Source: Elymus sibiricus (lineage: Eukaryota; Streptophyta; Magnoliopsida; Poales; Poaceae). Taken from it: a stretch of 64,000 nt of DNA. A program made the translations under genes and the position numbers. The stretch spans positions 454,760,379 through 454,824,378 of the forward strand of contig CM077676.1 of assembly GCA_039707655.1 (NCBI GenBank). The letters are read 5' to 3'. Under the pieces are notes generated by a model. The model saw only the letters and a list, made by a program, of their open reading frames with translations. It made no database searches and was not told the DNA's origin. This document shows positions 13,128-24,676 of the stretch, one piece after another (within the stretch, counting starts at the first letter, position 1; each line of letters begins with the position of its first letter).

Positions 13128-13139
13128 TGGTATCAGAGC
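13128..13139 (+). other. Primer-binding site, initiator tRNA-Met type
   Basis: TGGTATCAGAGC starts 3 bases after the 5' LTR end and complements the 3' end of plant initiator tRNA-Met. Confidence 0.85.
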
Positions 13140-16100
13140 TGACTGCCTGTAGGAACCCCCAAACTCCTTGGTCGAAGTTGAGTCTAGTCTTGAAACACTA
13201 TTTTCCAATCTACTAACTGTGTTGTGTAGCTTACGGGCCCACATCACCTATGGGTGGGATTAGGATCTTTTATTCCACTTCCTTACTCTGGGTTCTGATT
13301 TCTCTTCTCTTCGGGTTAAAGATTTTGCTAACTCTTACTCTAGGTTCTCATAATGATTTCATTCCAGAGAGCCACTCATACCAGATCATCCCTTGATATA
13401 TCAAGACATTCCGAAGCACTCTTCGATGTTTTCCCGAGACCCTTGTGCCCACCACCTTTGCAATTCCCTACCATCGATAAATCCCTATGGATAACTACAT
13501 ACCCTTGCCATTCATATGATCATTCCCAGTTGCTCTTGTTATTACAAGATACCCCGAAATACCCTCCGATGTTTCGAGAATCCTTTGTGCCTACTGCCTT
13601 GCATTTCCTTGTCGCCTGAATACACTTATGAATAATTACTCACCCTTACCAGGCAATTTGTTCATCCCCAGTTGTTCATCTGTTTCACAAAATCCTTTGT
13701 AATGCTACCCGTTCTTCCGAGAATCCTCTGCAACCTATTGCTCTGGAAAGTCTTTCATGCCTACATTATAGTTAATTCCATATGTCTAGCAATATTCATT
13801 AGCTTCCTTTGTCATTGTCATTTTGAGTCTATTGATTCAATATGTATGCGAATACTCACAATCATTAGTTGATCCCTAGAAATTATCCTTCCGGCTCAGA
13901 CGTCATTCCAGACATGAGCTGGTAGTCGGCCAATCAAGCCTTGATCGATTGTCCATCTAAATCTTTTTAACTTATTCATTCTTTGATTAGAGTGTCTGCT
14001 TCTGATCCCCCAATTTGGAAATTGCAATTCCTCTGTATTTTATACTTTGAGATATTCAAGTGTTTCCATCACTTGTTACCTTTGCATTCCTTCTTTCTCA
14101 CGATGAACTCTGATGTGGAGCCATTGATTTAATCCTTATACCGTCAGTCCTGACGGAGCAGATGATTCCTTTGACGAATTATTATCCGACCGTTCCTGCT
14201 TATTCTAAAACCTTGAGTTCTTCCCTTGATACAAATTTCCTTGCCGAGTTGTATCATCTACCTTGACTTCAGTACTCTGCTTTCGAACTCTTATCCCTTG
14301 CTTCTGTTGTTCATTGTATATGTTTCTAAAATGCCCCGATGGGTTGTATCTATGCTTCGGTCAACTGTGTGAACCCGAAGGTTTTTCACGGGCATACTCT
14401 TCTGGTATTTCACCAGGTAAATTTTCAGACTCAAAACATCTATAACAGAGCAGTGAATGAGAAGTTGTGCATTGAAGAAGTGGGAGTCGACCTTGAACCT
14501 TTGAGTTCATGCCCACGGGCACGATGTAGATCTTATCATGGAAGCTTCTCGTAAAAATAATTATCCCCTTGATATAAGTTCATCTTGTATCCGTGGTTTG
14601 ATTCTTTGCAACCGTGGTTCCGACCATGTTACTCTTCTTTGATCCCATTTCTCGGACAAGTTAAAGCACTTGTCTTCTGCAAATCAATACGCCTGTCCAA
14701 CCTCTATTCTGATCTACCTTCGAGTATTATCCTCTGGTATCTTGAGAATATCACGGAACTTCATTACTTCTTATGAGTTCTTCATCAAGTATTACTTCTC
14801 ACTGATTTCAGTTTTTCCCCGGGTTCTGAGTTGTTTGTCACTCAAGAACACCGATAAGTGAATCGCATCCGCACTACAATTCAATACCCCTAATAATCTT
14901 TGTTGCTGCGAAATTTAAACTCAATCATGTCATTCCTAGCCTGATCGGCTACATCATCATCGTCATGTTAAAGCTTGACCTTGCTACCTAGTCCTTCATC
15001 CCCGAAAACACAATTCCGACTGTGCACTAAGCTTACGTCGAGCTTTCAACATCATATTGTTTGTCTTGAAGGAAACTCTAATTCTGAGCTTGCATCTTAT
15101 CTGTGGTTCCAATAACCTTTCACTTCATCATTCCTTTTGCTTGATGCAGTCGCTGATCGATTACATCTTCATGAAAGCTCTCGACAAAATATGTCGTGAT
15201 CATTGTCAACATTTTGACTCCTTTCAAGTTGTGAATCGAATTCATGATGAGAAATACCATCCTTGCCCTCGATAATTTGTGTTGTCATCGACAACATCCT
15301 TTCCTTCCTTCCAACACAGACTTGATCATGTTTTGATTATACCTTGAGTGCCTTGCTATTCTTGAAATTTTTCCTTATGTATTTCTTGTGATCTTCAGAC
15401 CCAAGCCTTACTTGAAACACCATATTATCGCTACCTCAAAGCATGACTGTGGTACTCCGAATATCAACAAGAACATTGGAAGTGCAATGCTAAATGTCTC
15501 TTGATCAATTATCCTAACACCGTTGTATGGGTAACATCATGAATTTCCTCGCCCCTTTACCTAAATGGTTATCTACTTGCTATCCTGCCATAAATATCAT
15601 GCTATGCTTGTCCTTGAGAATGATATACTCCTCATACTTGTGTATAAACACATTTTCCTTTCCATTGGTCTGATTAATCTAATAATCATATTTTCCCTTT
15701 CCATTGGTCTATTTAACCTTTCTTGTAATTCATATGAACTAAGCAGTAACAATTCTCTGCTTATATAAACACCCCGGTGTACCGCCCTGTCAGTATAACC
15801 CTGTTAATAGTGTTGATGACATTCCGGTAACCACCGATGGGCGAGAACCATGCCTATTGGTCTGCCTCATCTTAATGAGCAGGATAATGGTTTTCTTTGT
15901 CTCTCGCTCTTGGTACCGATGTTGTTGCCAACATAGCCGACAGAATGCCCCTATGACAAACCTTGTATCATGATCGCACAAGATGCCACCACCCTTCTTA
16001 TTCATCATGGTGGTATGAATGTTGATCACTTTGATTTTGATCATCCTAATGATTCAGAAATGCTTGGTCCTCAAGTTCATACTGGTGCAGTATGCTTTGC

Positions 16101-16755
16101 CTTTCTGTAGCACTGGCAACTGTATATTCCAGTTGCCCATGTGATCGATTATCATTCTACCTCGACCCTACCATTCTTTTGAATTCCTTATGGAAACTCT
16201 TTCATTAATTGCGAAGTTTCATGTAAATGACTATGTGATCCTTGTATCCGAAATTACCCTTGCACTTGGCTTCGTATGCATTTCCGCGAGCCACCTTCCT
16301 TGAGGTGATCCATTCCGGTATCATACGCGAGATTCATTCTTTGACACTCTGAACCCATCTCACATTTTGCTTCAGGCCTTAAATGATTGCCTACCCAAAT
16401 GAAGCTACTCGTATCTTCTTAAGTCACTCTCGTCATGATTCCTATGTTCCAAAACTCAAGAGATACCTATGTGTTTCGTTCATGAGATAACCCCAGATGA
16501 TTACCCCTTGTAGAATTCCATCTTTGCCAAGTTACCCCTTATCCTTTTCGTAAGTACGATGAAGATATTGAAGGAAGAATGACAACTCCATCATGGTGCA
16601 TTGATGCAGAGAAATAAAGGCTTGAATCCAGTAGACCGACCTTTTCGAGAAGAGTAACTAAGACCGAGAAGACTCGTTAGATTCGTAGCCAGACCTTTTC
16701 CCCCTTACTCTACCTCTTAAATCACGGGACGAGATTTCTTTTAGTGGAGGAGATT
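13140..16755 (+). mobile_element. Non-coding internal domain of the complete element
   Basis: About 3.6 kb of T/C-rich sequence with frequent short phrases such as 'ccttgatat', 'ccgagaatcc' and 'cattcc'. There is no gag or pol signature in any frame, and the frames that do open are below about 90 codons. A purine-rich tract 'agtggaggagattt' (about 16743-16755) precedes the 3' LTR and should prime plus-strand synthesis. This looks like a LARD-type body. Confidence 0.7.
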
Positions 16756-19700
16756 TGTAACACCCCTGATGATTAGCGATAGTGAACCCATGCTAATGAT
16801 GCCATGTCACCATGCTAACTAAGCTTAATTGCCCCTTGATTGAAACTCAACTCAAATTCAAATTCAAACTGCAAGTCAAATTATTATTTCTTCAAACAGT
16901 AAATCAGAAATGTTGGTAATGTTCTAAATATTCCCCAAGCAATTGTAAAAATAACACAAACTTCATTTGGATCCATAAATTGACCCCATGAACTATTTTA
17001 TTGGTGCAGCAGCATATTACTTGACCTTTTCAATTTCTAAAAATATTTAAACTTTACCAAATGCTCTGAAACTTATTGTGCAACACCACAATATTGTGCA
17101 TGAATTATGTGCCAAGTTTCACATATAACAAAATTCATTTGGTGGACCAACTAATTCAAAACAGAAAAGAATAAAAGAAACAGAAAAATAGAAAATAAAA
17201 ACGGAAAAACTAGCACTGTGCAACTGGGCCTCTAGTGCACAGTGTGCAGGCCCAGCCCACCAGCGCGGTCTTTTTCCTCCTGTTCATCAGCAGCACGTTG
17301 GACGTGCGCGCCGCATCCATGGCTTGGATGGCCACACGGCGACCATCCACCATCTCCTCGCGATGGATAAGGCCACCCCCGACCCACTGGACAACCCTAG
17401 CCTCGCCACTTTCCCCCCTCGCACCGTTCTCCTCCCCACAGCACACACCCGAGCTGCCATCGCCATGGCCTTCATCGTCCTCGCGCCCACCGAGCTTCCC
17501 GGCGTCTGATACCGTGTCTGCCTGAACCGTTGTCATCCGCTGCTTCCTCTCCGACCACGAGCTCAAGCCGGGAGCCACCACAACATCGGCATCGACCTCG
17601 TCTTCGTCTTCAGCCACCGAAGCTTCGCCAAGTCGATCCACAGTCCCCTGCGCTCCTAAGCCCTCGTCGAGCGACTCTTGTGCTCCCCGGTGAGCACCGC
17701 GTCCTTCCCCTCTGTTTCCCCCTCGTTCCGCTGCCTCTAGCCGCCAACGCAATTATTGTCGAAGCTCGCCGCCTCCGCCGTGCTTGCTGCCGCTGCTGTG
17801 TTGCTCCTCTGGCTCAACCGAGCACACCAGCGAGCTCATGGCCTCGCATAGAAGCCGCCTGGCCCACTAGATCGTCAAGCCCGAGCCCCTGTGCTCGATT
17901 CCTTCGAGCCCGAGCTTTGGACACCGCCTCTGCTCATCACCGGCGCCGTTGCAGACCAACCCCGTTTGTGTATCTATCACTGTTCGACGCGCGGTGCTGC
18001 CCGCGTTTGAACGCCGCCTCCCGCACTCGATTTGAACCGCCATGGTGCATTTCCGGCGAGGCCCGTGCGTCTCCGCCGATGGTTTGGCCACCGCCAGTGC
18101 GCCACCATGTTTTAACACGGCTGGGTCGCCGCCAGGTGGGACCCCGTGTCAGGCCATTTAGTTTAGCCACTAATGGCCCACTGACATGTGGGGCCTGCCG
18201 CAACGATTAAGTTAATTAAATTAAGTTAAGTTAATTAACCCCCCTGAGACACTGACAGCCTGGCCTCACAAGCTAATTAAAGTAAATAACTAAAATCAAT
18301 TAAACGAGCAATATATGACAGGCGGGGCCCACCTCCACTGATCCAGCGGATAAGGCCATCCCAGTCAGCTGCTGACTCAGCAGCTGGGCCAGCTCTGTCA
18401 GCCTCTAGTGCCCACTGCTGTGTACACTTTCTGTGTGCAGTTAGCCTTTTCCATTTAAATGAATTCGAATTAAAATAAATCCAATAAATTTAGAAAAATC
18501 ATTTAAACTTTGAAAAATCATATAAAATAATCCGTAACTTGGATGAAAATAATTTACATATGAAAGTTGATCAGAAAAATACAATGAATCCGAATATGCC
18601 ATCCATATATTGGTCTGACCACGCTAACATAATGAACTGGACATTTTGCATCCGGATCATCTAACCGAATAATACCTGGAGCTGGGAAAACATTGCCAGA
18701 TGTTTTCCCTCTTCTTTTAAAATGTTTAGTGATGCATTAGAGCATATCATCAACACACATTGCCATGACATGCATCCGTGTTGCATTTGTATGCCCGTTA
18801 TTTATCTGTTTCCCCCCTCTCGTCCATTCTTATCGGTAGACCCCGAGACTGCCGCTGCCCCCGAGTACGACTACGTCGTCGACGACCCGTCCTTCTCAGC
18901 AGAGCTTCTAGGCAAGCAAACCCTCTTGATCATTCCGATATCGCCTATTCTTTCCCTCTACTTCTTGCATTAGAGAGTCAATTCAGTTGATGCTTTATTG
19001 GTAGATCCTATTCTGTTGCATAGCCTGTTTTTGTTAAACTGTTGTTGATACTTTACCTGCTATCCTATTATGCTTAGTATAGGTATGCTAGAGTCCCATA
19101 AGTGGCCCTACACCCTTGTCCGTTTGCCATGCTATACTATCGGGCCGTGATCCCCTCGGGCGATGATCATGGATATACTTATACTACTACACTAAACATG
19201 TTCATACTAAAGTCGGGTCGGCTCGGAGAGCACCGTGAGTAATGATATGTTGCAGTCGGGTCGGCTCGGTGAGCACCCGTGAGTAATGATATGTTGCAGT
19301 CGGGTCAGCTCGGAGAGCGCCCGCGAGTGATTCACTGTGGCGGCTGGCTGTTAGCGGTATCACCCAGGATGTGGTGGTAGCTCAGGATCTGTCCCGACAA
19401 CCGACATGAAACATTCACTGTGGTGGAATGACAGGGCAGGTAGAGACCACCTAGGAGAGAGGTGGGCCTGGGCCCTGGTCGGTGTCCACGGTTATTTCAT
19501 AATAACACGCTTAACGAGATTTGGGTATTTGATCCGAGGCTGCCACTGGCATATACGCACTAACCGCCGCGCAGGATAATGGTTTATGGGGCCCTCGGCG
19601 TCGTACGTTCGTCCCGAAAGCTCTGTCAGATATCTCAATGGAGTGGGCTGATTGTTGGGGTGAGCGGCATGACTACTGTGTATACAGAGGTGGGCTTAGT

Positions 19701-20674
19701 CCCCGACCAGTCACGCAATGTGCAGGAGTGCTTAGGGCCATCGGCCCATGCCCCCTTCGCGCTTAGGATATAGGCCGACGTGCTGACCTCTCTGGAGAGC
19801 CTAGGTAGGACTACGGCGTGTCGATTGTCCGAGGCCGGGCATTACCCAGAAAAGTGTGTCCGGCCAGAGGTAATCGAGCGTCTCGGGCTATGTGGTGCAC
19901 CCCTGTAGGGAAGTTAAACTATTCGAATAGCCGTGTCCATGGTAACAGGACGACTTGGAGTTGTATCCCGACCTCTTACAACTAAAACCAGATACATGAT
20001 AAAATACACCCAGATAACAGATATGAATACCCGAGTATCGCTTCTCGCAGGGAGTCGAGGGAGGACCTCAGGGTATGTTATTAATATATGTAAGTACAAG
20101 ATGATACCATATACGCTCCTCTCTTCTACTGCTGAATGATGTAGTCTTCGATAGGATGAGCTTCTCCCCCCTTATTCTAGCATTTCTGCAGTTCAGTCCA
20201 AAGATATTACCCCATTCCTTTGATACCGATGCATATCTAGTATAGATCTGATGTAAGTCTTGCGAGTACTTTGGATGAGTACTCACCGTTGCTTTGCTAC
20301 TCTTTTCATTCGACCTGGTTGCTGCAACAGTTGGTAGCCCTGCGAATGCAGGTTACTATGATGGTGCCTACTACGTGGAGATCGATGACCAGGAGTAGTC
20401 CGGAGGTCCCAGACAGGAGGCCTTGCCTTTTGATCTAGTGTCGTTGTTTTGCTCAGCCTTCTTAAGGCAAACTTGTCTAACTATGTTTGTACTCAGATAA
20501 TACTTGCTTTTGTGACTGATGTATTATGGGTCCTCGTGGCCCTGTCCTGTAATATAAAGTTTTATATTTAAATTTGTGTCATAGAGTTGTGTTGTGATAT
20601 TAACGTGGTTCACCGTTCGTGATCGTGCATGATGCGTGTATGGTTAGTGCACGATTATAAACGGGGGCGTCACA
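16756..20674 (+). repeat. 3' LTR of the complete element
   Basis: Starts TGTAACACCCC and ends GGGCGTCACA, followed by the ATGGG duplication. It carries three copies of the roughly 57-bp unit (about 19213-19330) where the 5' LTR has two, which explains most of its extra length. Open frames at 17210-18210 on both strands are GC-rich and not conserved with the 5' LTR copy, so they are not called genes. Confidence 0.9.
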
Positions 20675-21219
20675 ATGGGATCCCCGAGCATTGCGAGCTC
20701 ATTGATGACACCCTGCAGCCGCATGGCAAAGTCCTCGACTTGTTCACCGGCCTTGAACTGGATCTCCTCCTACTGCAGGCACAAGGTCTGGGCCTTCGAC
20801 TCTCGTACGCGCTCTACGCCGATGCGCAGAACCATGATGGTGTCCCATGCTTCCTTGGACGTCTTCTTTGCGCCAAGGGTGGGCACCATCTCTGGTGGGA
20901 CGGAGCGCAGGATCGCCTCCATCGCCAGCCGGTCCTCTTCGAACTCGACATCGCCGGTTTCCACGGCTTTCCACATATGCCGTGTCTCCATGATTACCTT
21001 CATCAGGAGCGACCAACTGGGATAGTTGGTCCACGTGAGGAGAGGGAAGGAGGTGCTGGACATACCCACGTCGCGCACGGAATGTGGTGCACCTAGCTCA
21101 CTTCCCAGCCTGCCTCGCAGCGCGAGCGCATCGGCCGCACGCGCCTCCTCAACCGAGCGCTGCTCGGTGGTCTTGGAGCCATCGCCGGCGATGCCGTCCT
21201 TCGGCATATGCTTCGGCAT
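20675..21219 (-). pseudogene. Copia-type gag, N-terminal part
   Basis: Minus-strand frame from an ATG at 21219, just inside a Copia LTR and primer site. It encodes a gag_UBN2-like capsid region, with recognisable WTNYPSWSLLMKVIMETR and TSKEAWDTIM motifs. An in-frame TAG lies near 20770, after which the frame continues (EEIQFKAGEQVEDFAMRL...) to the insertion point and on into 9288-9251. It is a dead copy. The rest of the Copia element (pol, second LTR) is not seen in the window. Confidence 0.8.
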
Positions 21220-21230
21220 GACAACTTTGG

Positions 21231-21242
21231 GCTCTGATGCCA
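21231..21242 (-). other. Copia primer-binding site
   Basis: On the minus strand TGGCATCAGAGC follows the LTR end by two bases. It is a one-base variant of the common initiator tRNA-Met primer site of plant Copia elements. Confidence 0.75.
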
Positions 21243-21244
21243 AT

Positions 21245-21731
21245 TGTTAGCCCAACCCGATCGTTGCCGCCCACCGGAATGAGCGTTCCACAGGGACCTC
21301 CGGTGTCGAGCAAAAAGGGAGGAGGAGGAGGAGGAGGAGCGAGTGAGATATTTCTTCTGGGACTTGTTCCCTTTTTCTTCGCTCGCTACTCTCCACTGAG
21401 AGCATTCCATTAATATTTATATGCACAGTACAGGGTAATAGAAAAACTACCTATCTATCCTAGACAAGACCACTCCATGACATCACCATGGTTGTGGTTG
21501 AAAACCACTATACACTACATGTCGCCTATGTCATGATTGTGACACAGGCGTGCGGTACGGGCCGCCCCATGTGTAGTCAAACACATGGGGCCCCACCGGG
21601 GCCACCCCACGTACGGCGCACGTGGGGCCTGACGCGGGCTGCTTTCCCGGGATACTCCTTCCCGGGACTGCCCTTGCCGGGAGACTCTCCTTCCCGGGGC
21701 TGCCGGCAAGGAGACTGGGTTGCACCCAACA
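21245..21731 (-). repeat. 5' LTR of the minus-strand Copia remnant (487 bp)
   Basis: Bounded by TGTTGGGTGC on the minus-strand left and ...GGGCTAACA next to the primer site, so the ends are TGTT/AACA inverted. It has a GGA microsatellite near 21316-21338 and a GC-rich block with repeated 'cccggga' near 21645-21715. The flanking TTTTC at 21732-21736 is the candidate target duplication; its partner is lost. Confidence 0.8.
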
Positions 21732-22087
21732 TTTTCTACCTGGATTGACACCTATTTGAATGCCAGCATTTCCAGAGCAGCAGTCTATGTGCTACTCAGA
21801 CCACTGAGCCATACAGAGATGAAATGTTTTGCCTTTAGGTCTGTGTTATGACTCACACAAAACCGCGCAGTGTACACACCGACTGCATAGTGCCGTCGGC
21901 CAACCAGACGCTAGACACTATGCCTCTTTCGACATGTTGATTTGTTTAGCCTTCACAAAGAACTAATATGGTATTTATTAAACTGCTTTCTTTTTCTCTG
22001 TTGTAGTACATAACACTTCAGTATATAACCAATTGCAGAGCTAGAAATTATTCAATTAGCACTGAAAACGTATATATTTTATTTCAG
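21732..22087. other. Low-copy flanking DNA, no feature seen
   Basis: Between the Copia LTR and the first exon-like segment. No ORF, repeat or RNA gene is recognised. Confidence 0.4.
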
Positions 22088-23338
22088 AAAATAGTTGAGT
22101 ATGAAGCAGCGAAGGTGATGTTGGTCCTAAGCCCCAATCTTTATGTTCTCCGAGTCGGTGAGTTTATATCTGGCTGCATGTCAGGCAAGAGAAATAAATA
22201 TTTTGTTGCTTTATGCCTCACTTTCATTCATACCATGAAACTAGACTTTGTCTGATGTGGTAGCTTAATTTTTCAGTTGTAGTTGTGATTGCACAATAAT
22301 TTATTCATTGCGTGAGTGACTTTTCAGATCCATGTAGTTTCAACTTTCAACTCGATTTCTGCTATTCGTATCTCATAATTTTTTATTTCATGCTTGTTGT
22401 GGAAAGACCATCCGAAATTGTGAAATCCTACGTTCAATTTTTGGTATCGGAAGACCGTCAATTTACCAGGTGTTTGACATATTTTGTGGCATGTTCACTT
22501 TTAGTTTGATGTGTGAAGATTGCTATGCTTTGGTTCTCTAAGCCAGTATTTTTTCGTCCAATTTGAGCAACAAATGGCAAAAATGGACAACAAGCTCTTT
22601 GTAAGCTTCATTTAGCAAGATATAATTTCAACAAATCTAAAAGAGTAAATGTCATTATTGATCATGTTGGTATTAGTAAGCCATAGAGTTTGCTATGTGC
22701 AGTCTACGTATCATAATCTCTGTTTTACACACATTTGCTTCGATTGATATTTTAGAAGACACCAAGGAATATATTACAGAAGAATAGATGACAGTGATCT
22801 GGTTGTCAGTGCAAAATCAAAGGATCACAAGCTTTTGCTGGGAGGTGTGCTATTTTGTCCCTTTTCTAATTTTGCATTACATAAATTTAGTGCTTTGTTT
22901 GACTTGGTGAAATGACCAGTATAATATTTATTCCGTTTCACACTTCTATACTCTTTGCTTTTGTGTGAATATAAAAAATTTGGTTCTTACTTCGATGTTT
23001 AATAACCCATTGATTTTCATGTTTAGCTTGTTTCTTCTTTGGAATGTGATTTTTAAGGCAACCCTTGCTGCTTTATGGATCACGAGATAGGCAACTTCAA
23101 GGTGTATCTTTGGTTAACTTTCAACACCTTGTGGTGATTAGGAATTCCCATGAGCTCTCAATAAAGATTTGCTTGCAAGTTCATATGTCTTACCATATGA
23201 TTTGGATTCAAAGTAATTTGCTTGGAAGTTCATGATGTGTCTTGCTATGCAGTTTACAGAGCAGAGGCACCGTGCGACATTGCTGCCATTCTGTTTTCTA
23301 CCATCCTTTCAAGGGAAGAATTGGCAGATTTTCAGGTT
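22088..23338 (+). pseudogene. Cluster of exon-like segments of an unrecognised gene
   Basis: Five short open segments on the plus strand sit between splice-like signals: 22088-22157 (ATTTCAG before, GTGAGT after), 22328-22469 (TTTTCAG before, GTGTTT after), 22756-22844 (TTTTAG, GTGTGC), 23058-23101 (TTTAAG, GTGTAT) and 23253 to about 23336 (TATGCAG, GTTCC). The first three join in phase into one frame, including KIVEYEAAKVMLVLSPNLYV and RRHQGIYYRRIDDSDLVVS. The last two read most protein-like in a phase that does not fit the third (QPLLLYGSRDRQLQ and VYRAEAPCDIAAILFSTILS), which suggests a decayed gene fragment. I do not recognise the family. It could also be coincidence in AT-rich DNA. Confidence 0.3.
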
Positions 23339-23339
23339 C

Positions 23340-24192
23340 CTTTTATACGCATCTAGAAAATATTCATGGAGCTGAGGAGCTTTCCCTCTCTCGATCTCTC
23401 AATCCTGTTCACAGAGGGGAAAGGTGACCGCGAGGCAGCTCGGGCTAGGGATTCCGGCAGGGTAAATCCGACGGTCTCCCTCGCCTCCGGTGGCCGTCCC
23501 TCGGCGCTTGGAGGTAGGGGAGAGCCCGTGGTGAGCCCGCGCCATGGTAGGGTGTAGATTTAGGGTTTTGGTTTGCTTTCCAGTAGTGATGGCCAGGCAA
23601 GGCTGGCACTGCCTTGCATTGGAATAATGGTCTCCATCAGGTCTCTTCCTGGAGCCGCCAGCAAGAGCTCCGTCATTGGCGGAAGATCAGTGAGGGTGGG
23701 GTGCCCAGGATCGGATCTAGGGTGCTTTTGTACAGGAGTTTTGGGTTGTTGTCCCCGTTCTGAAGGGTAGCGTCTTCTTCCTCGATTCCGGCTATGTCTG
23801 TGTTTCTCTCCTTCCTCCTCTCCCTGCGATGGTGAAGGTCTAGCCTGCGGTGCCCGGGATGTGTTCCCGGCCGATGTACTGGAACCGGACCTTAGTTCTC
23901 GTCGACGGGCACACATGCGGCATTCAAAGCCTACGATGGCGATGGCGTATGCAGGTCGTTTCCCTTCTGGAGCTGTGGCAGAGATGAGGAAGTGGTGCAC
24001 GGTGGAGGCACAGTCGGCGTTGAAGACAATGGCCTTTGCTCACAAAGACCCTCAAGGACTTCGATGCAATTTTCTTTTTCCTAGGGTTCTTTATACAAAT
24101 GTTCATGGACAGTTGTGCTGGATGGTTCCAGGCGAGGGCTGCGTGTATGATGTTTGTGCTTTGTATGTTTGAATGAAACGCGTGGTTCTTCT
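23340..24192 (+). mobile_element. Putative non-LTR retroposon with A-rich tail
   Basis: A GC-rich block begins shortly after the last exon-like segment. It ends with 'tttgtatgtttgaatgaaacgcgtggttcttctaaaaaaa', the style of 3' end seen in grass LINE-derived copies. No reverse transcriptase is present and no clear flanking duplication was found, so the left boundary is a guess. It could instead be the 3' end of a host transcript or a processed pseudogene. Confidence 0.35.
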
Positions 24193-24676
24193 AAAAAAAT
24201 AACTAAGAATGTGCTGCTGATGGCCAATTAGCAACGTATGGATCATCGTATGATTTGTAGGAGATCGACTGTAGATATAAAGCTATGTAGGAAAAAATGT
24301 TTCTTGCACATTTATACAAATTGTGATATAGCTTATATGTTCAATTTTACTTCAGTTTAGCATGTTGTGCAATCATGCTATCCATGGAGAATTGAGCCTC
24401 TTTTTTCCTTGCCATCCATTTTTTGCTTCTAGATATGTTTTGAAAACATGTTGTCATGTAGATTTCTGCAGTCATGGTCAACTGGTCACTGAACAAATAT
24501 ATACAGTTTGTCAGTTTCAAAAGAACAATACGATAGCTGATTGCCGCTGCCTTGCATCTCTTTTTTTTGAAAAGAATTTGAGGCAAACTACTTATTTAGT
24601 TAAAAACAATGTTATGTTTCTATGTCTCGAAATGAACACAGGGAAGTTTGAAATCATTTAGTTTTGATTGTACTGC
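24193..24676. other. AT-rich DNA with no recognised feature
   Basis: Between the A-rich tail and the Copia LTR. Nothing convincing on either strand. Confidence 0.4.

Larger units (their letters stand above)
9289..20674 (+). mobile_element. Complete non-autonomous LTR retrotransposon with giant LTRs
   Basis: Two direct LTRs (9289-13124, 3836 bp; 16756-20674, 3919 bp) begin TGTAACAC and end GGCGTCACA. A primer site TGGTATCAGAGC (13128-13139) and a purine-rich tract flank the 3.6-kb internal part. A 5-bp target duplication ATGGG lies at 9284-9288 and 20675-20679. The internal region (13125-16755) has no ORF above about 90 codons, so the element needs helper proteins. The TGTAACACC start and the 'gacgagatttctttta' text near the 3' tract recall Ty3/Gypsy elements, but no coding domain confirms it. 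It inserted into a minus-strand Copia gag gene. Confidence 0.92.

Noticed and set aside
13128..13139. Possible tRNA gene remnants at TGGTATCAGAGC sites
   Set aside because: These are primer-binding sites next to LTRs; no cloverleaf surrounds them.
17210..18210. Open frames of 180 and 226 codons on both strands
   Set aside because: They lie in the GC-rich island of an LTR, overlap each other, and are disrupted in the 5' LTR copy; stop-poor composition explains them.
20629..21250. Plus-strand frames of 74-155 codons
   Set aside because: Antisense of the Copia gag segment, which has the recognisable motifs.
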